Assembly: GCF_000142905.1 (NCBI RefSeq)
Contig: NW_013657677.1
Location: forward strand, 248,001 to 312,000
DNA: 64,000 nt
Reading direction: 5' to 3'
Origin: Thecamonas trahens ATCC 50062
Taxonomy: Eukaryota; Apusozoa; Apusomonadida; Apusomonadidae
A model generated the notes under the pieces. That model was not told where the DNA came from and made no database searches. It worked only from the letters and a program-made list of their open reading frames with translations. The translations under genes were made by a program, and so were the position numbers. Positions 57,029 to 64,000 of the stretch are shown piece by piece (within the stretch, counting starts at the first letter, position 1; each line of letters opens with the position of its first letter).

Positions 57029-57537
57029 TTGACATCAAACAACACCAGCTACGAGTGCACCTCTGACGTTCTGCCGTGCCCCTTTCTCCTCTTCCCCTCT
57101 CTTATCTTGCCGCCCTTTTTCTTCCCTTTTTGCGGCCTTTTGCGGTGCTTTTCTTGCCGTCGGCACGTGCCACTCATAAGCACTTCCACCGCAGTCACAA
57201 CTTGCCACTCACTGACCCAGTGCGCTACACACCGCTCTCCCCACACTCTCATCCTCCTCCACCACTTCCTCCACCGGTTCCACCACTCTCCCCACCTGTC
57301 CAATCCCTACCCACCACCACTCTTGCTCCTCAACTCGGCGTCTTGCTCCTCACCAGCATTCTCTGCACCTTCCACCCACTTTGCGCGCGCTAACTCCATT
57401 CGGCCCCACGCACGCCAACTGGCACGGACCGGCGTTCTATAGAATCGAGACTTTGCAGCCTTTTTTCGGACCCCCCCCCCCCCCCTCCTCTCCTCCCCCC
57501 CTCCCCCCTCCCCCTCCCTCCCCCTGCGAACATAAGC
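57029..57537. other. CT-rich intergenic region
   Basis: 509 bp, strongly pyrimidine-rich, with a C run at 57471-57483. It is the 3' UTR of katanin and leader of the next gene. I see no gene. Confidence 0.45.
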
Positions 57538-58221
57538 ATGATGGCCTCGCGTTGGGGTTCTCTTGGAGGCAGTGGACGGTGCGCACGGAAGAGCTGTCTC
57601 AAGCGCGAGCGGACGTACTCGCCGTGCTTGCCTGGGGAGCGGCCTGTCACGCCACCGCCGTCCAAGCGCCATGCGCCGCTGGAGGCATCGGCGCCGGCCT
57701 TGGTGGCGCCGCGGGTGATCCTTCCCCACTCGACACCCGTCCATCCGACGAGCACCGGGGGCAGCACTGTGGCTCAGGCGGTGGACATGCCGCAGGCTCA
57801 GGGCTCGCCCGCTCCGCTTCGGCGCTCGGTTGTCAAGCGCATCAACTACCAGCCCCCGGCCGCCCTTGCTCCGCCGCCGCCGCCGTGCGAGCTCCGGGTC
57901 GTTGCCTCGCTCCGCGAAGAGGCTGCCCTGCTTGCCTGCCCGCCACTCGCCCGCTTTGATCTCGGCAACATGGCTGCGCTTGCACCCACAGGCTCGTTCT
58001 CCATCGCCGCCGCGCTGCCCTCGCCGCTGCCGCCGCCGCCCTCGGCCTCGCGCCCTCTCTTTGTCCATCGCGCCCGCGCATCTGCCATTCTCCACGCTCC
58101 GGCTCGTCTACCCGCCCGTGGCCGTGCTTGCTCAGCCTCGTCGTCAACCGGCTGTCCTCGCCCGCTCGCCGTCGGCCCATGCTTCCGGTTGAGGGTGTTC
58201 CAGCCGCCTTCGGGCCGCTGA
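57538..58221 (+). CDS. Hypothetical Pro/Ala-rich protein
   Basis: An open frame of 227 residues from the ATG at 57538 (MMASRWGSLGGSGRCARKSCLKRE). It is Pro-, Ala- and Ser-rich with no membrane segment. Near the end, another frame (from about 58060) reads FSTLRLVYPPVAVLAQP and looks at least as protein-like, so a frame break may be present here too. The family is unknown. It sits between C tracts (57471-57483 and 58228-58240). Moderate doubt whether it is real. Confidence 0.4.
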   Translation: MMASRWGSLGGSGRCARKSCLKRERTYSPCLPGERPVTPPPSKRHAPLEASAPALVAPRVILPHSTPVHPTSTGGSTVAQAVDMPQAQGSPAPLRRSVVKRINYQPPAALAPPPPPCELRVVASLREEAALLACPPLARFDLGNMAALAPTGSFSIAAALPSPLPPPPSASRPLFVHRARASAILHAPARLPARGRACSASSSTGCPRPLAVGPCFRLRVFQPPSGR

Positions 58222-58381
58222 TCCCTCCCCCCCCCCCCCCCACTACTGCACATGCCTCAAGTATCCTCACTCCTCCCCCCGATGAATGAAGGTAACTTAA
58301 TCTGCGCAGTGCCCGCGCCCGTGCCTGTTAACACCTGTCTTCCCCCCCCCCCCCCCCCCCTTCCTCTCGTGCTGGCCGCTG

Positions 58382-61300
58382 ATGGCCGCACCGCACCCGG
58401 CCTACGCCTGGGCCTCACCACTGCGGCTCTCAGCATCAGCAGCGCGACATCTTGCCGACGCGGAGCTCCGCAGGGCGTATGCCCGCCCGGCGTCTGCCTC
58501 TGCCGACCGAGCGGCGTCGGTGCCGTCGTCGCCAGCGCCGGCGGCGCTCACCCATGCGCCACCCGGCTGCGACGTGCTCGCCGTCGACCATGCAGCGTCT
58601 CCCACACGAGCAGCAGCGGTGGAGAGTCTTGTTGCCCGCATGCGGGCCGCCCGCTCGCGCTCTGCTGCTAGTTTGACAAGCCCGGACAAGGTCTCACTCG
58701 ACTCGCCGTCGCCGTCCCGACCGTGGAGCCCGCCACGGGCGCCGCGGGCTTCGCTGGCGGAGCTCCTAGACGACGCCCGCTCGCCGCTCCCAGTCCCAGT
58801 TCCTACCCAAGTCGTCGATCCGAGCTCTCCGTTGCGCATCCGCATCGGCAAGCGCCGCCGCTTCCGCCGCATGGTCACGCTGGCCACAGAGGTCAAGGAT
58901 GAGGTCAAGGCCGTGACCTCGTCGCTCGACTCGGCTGGCAACGACGATTGCCTCTCCGATGGCTCGCCGTCATCGGACTACTCGGGCTATTCGGCGACCG
59001 CGACGTCACCGCCTTCCTCTCCGCCGTCACCGGTCTGGCCGCTAGCGGGCAGCCCGACGCCTCCACCGGCCGAGGAACACTTTCTCACGCCACTCACCGT
59101 CCGCCGCTCTGCCACCCGCGAGCCGGCCTCGTCGACGGTCTCGTCTGAAGGCTCGACCTCGGCCCTGACAGCGGTCCATCGGGCAACACCCATGGCACTC
59201 TCACCAGCACCCGCCTCGTCGAGTTCATCGTCGTCGACCTCGCTGCGGTTCGGCCTCTCGTCGTCGAGCTCCTCGCCCGACGACGCTGTCTCGGACGTCT
59301 CGATGCTCTCTGCCTATCACCGCAATCGAGAGCACCGGCTGTGGCAACGTGGTCATCACATGGGCGCGTCAGACGTTGGAGGTGTGCTCAATTCCTCCTC
59401 GTCAGCGTCGGCGTCTCCGCCATCGCTTTCTCCGGCTAAGCCTCCGCGGCAAAGTTCGTCGGGCGTCACCCGTCTCCCTATTGTTGAAAGCCTTGGCTCC
59501 AGAGGCAACATTGACTCGGGCGTGGCCAAACGAGTTATGGAAGAGATTGATCCGAAGCAGGCACGCCAGTCACTTGGCACGGCCGAGCTCGATGCGCTCC
59601 TTGACTCGTCAGACGTGTCGACGGCATCGTCGCCGACGCCTGCGCGCCACGTTGCCATCCTTCGTAAGCGGATGGCGGCTGCCAAGCTCAAGAACCACAG
59701 GCATTCGCGCGAGCTTGCGCTCGACGAGTCGCATGTTGTGCTTGGTGGCCTCTCGCCGGTGCCAGAGGCAAGCGCCTCGCGCGACTCGCTGGCCTCGCTG
59801 GCCTCGCAGCGCGAGTCGCTGGCATCCGTCGTCGCACTCTTGGACACTGTTGAGGCTAGCGACGGCGCCGAGGCACTGCAGCTTGAGTGGTCGTCGGACG
59901 ATGGTGATGCCGCCAGCTCGGTGGGGAGCGCCGTCCACCCCGAGCCGCACCGCGTCTCGCAGCCTCTCACGGCCGAGTCGCTGCAAGCTGCAGTGACTGC
60001 CGCACTACCGCCGCATGTCGACTGGGACGAGGTCGGCAGCGAGTGGATGGCCGAATTTGAGTGGGTCGGCAACTTGCCCGCCGACGCGCGCGACGACGAG
60101 CTGGTGCTAACGGTCCAGAGAGGGACGCGCATCCATTTCCTGGAGGCCTCTAGCGACGGAAACGCCGAGTCTGAGTCCGCGTTGCCGCTGTTTGGCGTCC
60201 ACAACGGACACTTTGAGCAGTCGTTGTGGTGCATGACCGAGAGCGGAAAGCCACGGCTTGTGCGCGGGCTTCCGTGGTTAGTTGTGCTGCATCTCGCGCT
60301 GCCACGTGCCCACGAAGCGCCGTTCTTTTTCCTCTTTACGCCGCTACTGATCCGGAGCGGCTCAAAGGCACGGCAGGGCGTGTCGGCGGCTGGCCTTGCG
60401 GCTGTCATGCTAGAGGCGTTTGAGGCGAGCTCCACACGGGCACAGCTCCGACTCGGCTCGCTGGTCCTCGAGTGGGTCCATCGGCATCCGGAGGACTTTA
60501 GTGAGTGTCGAGTCGGCGGGCGTCTGCATGGGCTCATGTCCAAGATCGGCGCAAAGCTGAAGCTCATTCTCCCGCTGTTTGGGACTCGGCTTGATGCACT
60601 GTTCAACCGGGCGCTTGAGCTTGGCGCCAACGGCAAGCACATTGCCGCGGCCCACGTGTTCGCGCACCAGCCGGGCATTGAGCTGGTTGCCATCGGCAGG
60701 CGGCATCCGCTCGACGGCCTCGCGCTGCGGAACAGTCTCGCCACCAGCATCCAGGTACTGATTAATCTGCCTGCGGAGCAGGTGGCTACTGCTCTGACGC
60801 TTGTGGACCTCGCCATGTTTGAGCTTGTGGCAGACCGCGAGATTGTGCAGCTTGTTCGCGAGCAAGTGGCTACTGGCGGCGCCTCGACTCTCGTCGACGT
60901 TCCTGCGGTCGGCGCAGTACTTGCGCGGGCGGTCCACATCGAGCGGTGGGTCGTGACGTGCGTGTTGGGTGGGATCTCATCGACCCGGGTGCTAGAGGCT
61001 TTCATCGATGTGGCATGGGAGTGTGTGGCTCTGCGCAACTTTCACACTGCGGTTGCGATCGCGCGCGGACTCGAGGATGAGGCCGTGCGGGGGTCAAGGA
61101 AGCGTGGCGTGGTTTGAGCGCGCGGGCCAAGCGGCGGGTGCGCGACGTCATGCACCTCATATCTGCTGATAACGACTTTGCCGGCTATCGCGCAGCAGTG
61201 TGTGAGACACCAGAGAACGAGCTTCGGCCGTGGGTGCGGCGCGCGGGCCGTACGTGGTGCCTGTTGTCGAGCTCCTCATTGCTGACATCAGGCGGGTGTT

Positions 61301-61628
61301 TGAACGTGAGCGCGAGCGCGCGGCCGCACAATGGATCTGCGCCTCACACACCGAGGGCGGGCAATGGGTTCTGCAGCCTACGGCGGTGCTTGCGGCGCAC
61401 CTTGCAGCGCACACGGCACGTCTCCCACGCCTCGATGCTGATGCAGCAACAGAACCGGAGCGCTGGATGGCAAGCTGGCTGCTCAACACGAAGGAGCTCG
61501 GGAGGCTAGACGACGGGTGTCCAAGCACGCTCTCTCGGTATGTGGCAATTATGGCAAGCGGGATAGATGATACCGAATCGGTGAGAGAGTTGTTCCACAT
61601 GGTGATGGATATTCCGTTTGAAATGTAG
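58382..61628 (+). CDS. Ras guanine nucleotide exchange factor
   Basis: About 1082 residues after two corrections. The first 540 are disordered, Ser/Pro-rich. A RasGEF N-terminal (REM) segment follows (about 615-740: KPRLVRGLPWLVVLHLAL, LGSLVLEWVHRHPEDF). The CDC25-type catalytic domain (about 794-1080) shows PAEQVATALTLVDLAMFELV, IERWVVTCVLGG, VLEAFIDVAWECVALRNFHTAVAIARGLED, then RRVRDVMHLISADNDFAGYR and GPYVVPVVELLIADI. It should load GTP onto a Ras-family GTPase. Two -1 breaks lie near 61098 and 61237; both restore the family alignment. Start ATG at 58382, after a C tract at about 58345-58360. The C-terminus is 32 bp from the convergent dehydrogenase gene. Confidence 0.82.
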
Positions 61629-61660
61629 GCTGTGCGGGACGCGGCGGGCGGGTGTGGCGG

Positions 61661-63525
61661 CTACTCGTTCTCGACGACAACGGCGTCATCGTCCGACGGG
61701 CCGGCGCGGATGACGCCGATAAAGTCGAGGAAGCCGCGGAGCTTGGCGAGGATGCCGGCCGAGTAGCCCATGCGAATGGCAGTCTCGACGAGCGCAAACG
61801 AGTGGTTCTGGATGGGGTACTCGAACGGCTTGGGCAGCGAGGTGGGGAGGCCCCAGCGCTCGGTGACAACGGCGACGGTGGCAGAAGCCTCGCGGAGGCC
61901 CTCGACGCCGTTGAAGCGGCCAAAGCCCGAGTGCTTGACGCCGCCAAACGGCAGCGACTGCATGGTGTAGGTGATGCCGTAGTCGTTGACGACGGCCATG
62001 CCGGACTTGATGTCGGCGACGATGCGGTTGGCGCGGGCAGGCGAGGCCGAGAAGACCGAGCACGAGAGGCCGAGCTCGGTAGCGTTGGCGATGCGGACGG
62101 CGTCGGCGTCGGTCTCAAAGGCAATGACGAGCATGACCGGGCCAAAGACTTCCTCGTGCATGATGCGCATCGAGTCGTTGAGGTCGGTGAGGATGGTCGG
62201 CGCGTAGTAGTAGCCGCCCTTGACCTTGAGGGCCTTGCCGCCGGTGACGAGGGTGGCGCCCTTGGCGACGGCGTCGTCGACGAGGCGCTGGACAATGTCG
62301 ATCTGGCCAGGGAAGGTGATGGCGCCCATGTCCTGGTCGGCCTCAAGCGGCGGGCCGACGCGCATGGCCTCGGCGACAGCCTTCATGCGGGCGAGGAAGG
62401 TGTCGAGGTGCGAGACATGGACAAGCTCGCGCTCGCACGAGATGCAACCCTGACCGGCGCCGAGGAAGGCGCGGCAGGCGTACTGGAAGGCGAGCTCAAA
62501 GTTGGCATCATCACACACAATGAGCGGGTCCTTACCGCCGAGCTCGAGAATGACCGGCTTAAGCGTCTCGGCGGCAGCGAGCATGACCTTCTTGCCAGTC
62601 GCCGGTGAGCCGGTGAAGAAGATCTTGTCCACAAGCGGCGAGGCGACAATGGCGGCGCCGGCGTCGCCGTAGCCAGTCACAAACTGGACGAGGCCGTCGG
62701 GAACACCTGCTGCAGCGAGCGCGTCGTTGACCAGGCGGGCGTACGAGGCGTGGAGTGACCAGGTCGTCCACTCGGAGACCTTAATGACGGCGGCATTACC
62801 GGCAAAGAGCGCGGTGGCGAGCGGCGAGAGGATGTGGTGGAACGGGTAGTTGTAGGGGCAGATGATGCCGATGACGCCCAGCGGGCGGTACTCGACATGA
62901 GCACCCTTGTGCATCATAAAACCCGGCGAGCGGGTCTCGGAGGCAAGTGCAGCCTCGCCGTTGGCAATGGTCCAACGAAGCTTCTCAGCGACGGTGAGGA
63001 TCTCGCCAAACGCAGCCTCCATCATGGTCTTGCCCGAGTCAAGGGCCGAGTACCGGCAGATCTCCTCCTGGTTGGCCACAGTCATGTCGAGGAGGGCCTG
63101 CAGCGCACGCTTGCGGGCAGCAAACGACGATCGACCCCACGAGGCCTGAGCGGCAACGGCAGTCTCGATGGCAGCGTTGATCTCGTCGGCCGACATGGCC
63201 GGGACGGCGCCGAGCACCTCGCCGGTGCCCTTGTCGACACACTCGATGAGGCGGGCGGGCGGGAGCGAGACCGAGCGGGCACGCGAGGCCTCCCGCGAGA
63301 CCGACGGGCGCGATTCGGGAGAACCACCGGACGCAGCTGAGTGTAGTGCGTGTAGCTGTCTCCGAGATCCCAGAGCCACCAAAAGCCAGCCCATGCCAAG
63401 CGGGCAACGAGGTAGAGGGCAGCCAGCTCGAGGGCAAGAGCCGGCAGCGGCGACGCAGCGACAGCAGCGACTGTGCTGGCAGCCTTACCGGCATAGCCCA
63501 CGAGGGTAGCAGTAAGGTAGTACAT
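61661..63525 (-). CDS. Membrane-anchored aldehyde dehydrogenase (ALDH22/MSC7 type)
   Basis: About 621 residues after one correction. The ATG at 63525 (MYYLTATLVGYAGKAAS) gives an N-terminal hydrophobic region (about 20-55). A -1 break near 63325-63335 joins it to the enzyme. ALDH motifs: CPYNYPFHHILSPL, KVSEWTTWS, FTGSPATGKKVM, ELGGKDPLIV with the catalytic Glu, GQGCISCER with the catalytic Cys, EEVFGPVM and QSLPFGGVKHSGFGRFNG. The sequence and N-terminal anchor match plant ALDH22A1 and yeast Msc7. It should oxidise an aldehyde with NAD(P), probably on an endomembrane; the substrate is not known for this group. The leader is GT/GTT-rich. It is convergent with the RasGEF gene. Confidence 0.87.
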
Positions 63526-63797
63526 GACGGGGGCAAGGGGTGTAGTCGTGGGTGGTGAAGTGGTGTGTGTGTGTGTGTGGGGGGGGTGTGGGGTGGGGTG
63601 GGGTGGGGAAGGCGGAACCCCTGTGGATGTCTGCTTTTGGGGGTTTGGGTTTTGCGGGAGGAGGCGGTGTGTGGGGGGGAGGGGTGTGTGTGTGGGGGAG
63701 GGGTGTGGGGGGTGTGGGGATGGGGATTACCGATTATTGATTGTTGTTTACCTGCTACCCTGCTACTGTTGATTGTTGTTGTTGCTGCTGTTGTTGT

Positions 63798-63829
<32 letters not shown>

Positions 63830-64000
63830 TTGTTGTTGTTGTGGCTCTGCGATGATGGTGATGGGATATGTTGGAGAGTGGCTGCAGGTGCTTTGGCTGG
63901 CGATGTGCTCGTTGGTTGACTGGTGTGCATGCATGTCGTGGTGTGTGTGGAGGTGGTGGGGGTGGTGGGGTGTGGGCGAGGAGGATCACGCCACTCGCTA
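63526..64000. other. Low-complexity 5' flank
   Basis: G/T-rich sequence with G runs, then a trinucleotide repeat and more GT-rich DNA to the end of the window. A 316-residue open frame on the minus strand is only His/Pro/Thr repeats and is not a gene. Confidence 0.5.
63773..63841. repeat. GTT/GCT trinucleotide microsatellite
   Basis: About 23 units of GTT or GCT in a row, about 250 bp upstream of the dehydrogenase ATG. It lies outside the supported coding region. Confidence 0.9.

Noticed and set aside
59356-61038. 560-residue open frame opposite the RasGEF gene
   Set aside because: It is Ser/Arg/Thr-rich with no family signal and lies antisense to a conserved RasGEF; long antisense frames are expected at this GC content.
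63039-63989. 316-residue His/Pro/Thr-rich open frame at the right end
   Set aside because: It is made of microsatellite and GT-rich sequence and runs into the dehydrogenase gene in the wrong frame.

Overview
The window reads as a gene-dense, GC-rich nuclear segment of a free-living, probably flagellated heterotrophic protist. Five spliceosomal introns can be placed (GTATGC, GTACGT three times, and GTAAGT donors, all with AG acceptors; 74-283 bp). Stops follow the standard code. The genes are eukaryotic: PWP2, AAMP/SQT1, eL20, katanin p60, a homeodomain protein, soluble-type adenylyl cyclase, LRRC45, TEDC1 and TONSL homologues. Composition, sparse introns and the gene mixture resemble an apusomonad such as Thecamonas; that is a recollection-based guess and not shown by the sequence.

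Layout: ABC3/FtsX-type permease (118-3443,+); TONSL-like (3455-6865,-); hybrid receptor kinase with a bacterial-type solute-binding ectodomain (7188-11704,+); a disordered stretch with a perfect 262-bp tandem duplication (12248-12771); TEDC1-like (13081-14659,+); secreted Asp-box protein (14656-16794,-); coiled-coil protein (17027-18916,+); tyrosine phosphatase (18959-20417,+); pyridoxal kinase (20414-21349,-); assembly gap (21442-21541); PWP2 (21798-24928,+); two unknown proteins (24955-25548,-; 25937-27591,+); membrane-anchored histidine phosphatase (27630-28999,-); multi-pass lipase (29300-31384,+); homeodomain protein (31844-33877,+); DEP plus soluble adenylyl cyclase (33903-39857,-); PP2C (40396-42407,+); LRRC45 (42507-44741,-); M23/CUB/TM/SH3 surface protein (44945-47694,-); NIPSNAP (48170-48964,+); eL20 (49073-49600,-); VTT/TMEM64 protein (50510-52093,+); AAMP (52206-53871,+); katanin p60 (54917-57028,+); unknown (57538-58221,+); RasGEF (58382-61628,+); ALDH22-type dehydrogenase (61661-63525,-).

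Genes are packed at about one per 2.4 kb. Convergent neighbours nearly touch, and two pairs share a CTAG that supplies both stop codons. Divergent pairs share 230-900 bp intergenic spaces. There are no operons, but themes recur: centriole/microtubule biology (TEDC1, LRRC45, katanin), ribosome biogenesis (PWP2, AAMP, eL20), and signalling (receptor kinase, adenylyl cyclase, RasGEF, PTP, PP2C). Two surface proteins join bacterial-type extracellular domains to eukaryotic cytoplasmic signalling domains. They are the best candidates for something new, and a role in sensing or digesting bacterial prey is an inference.

At least eleven frame breaks interrupt otherwise intact conserved genes. Every one is in the same direction, as if one base were missing, and the best-localised ones fall in short homopolymers. 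I treat them as probable base under-calls and annotate through them.
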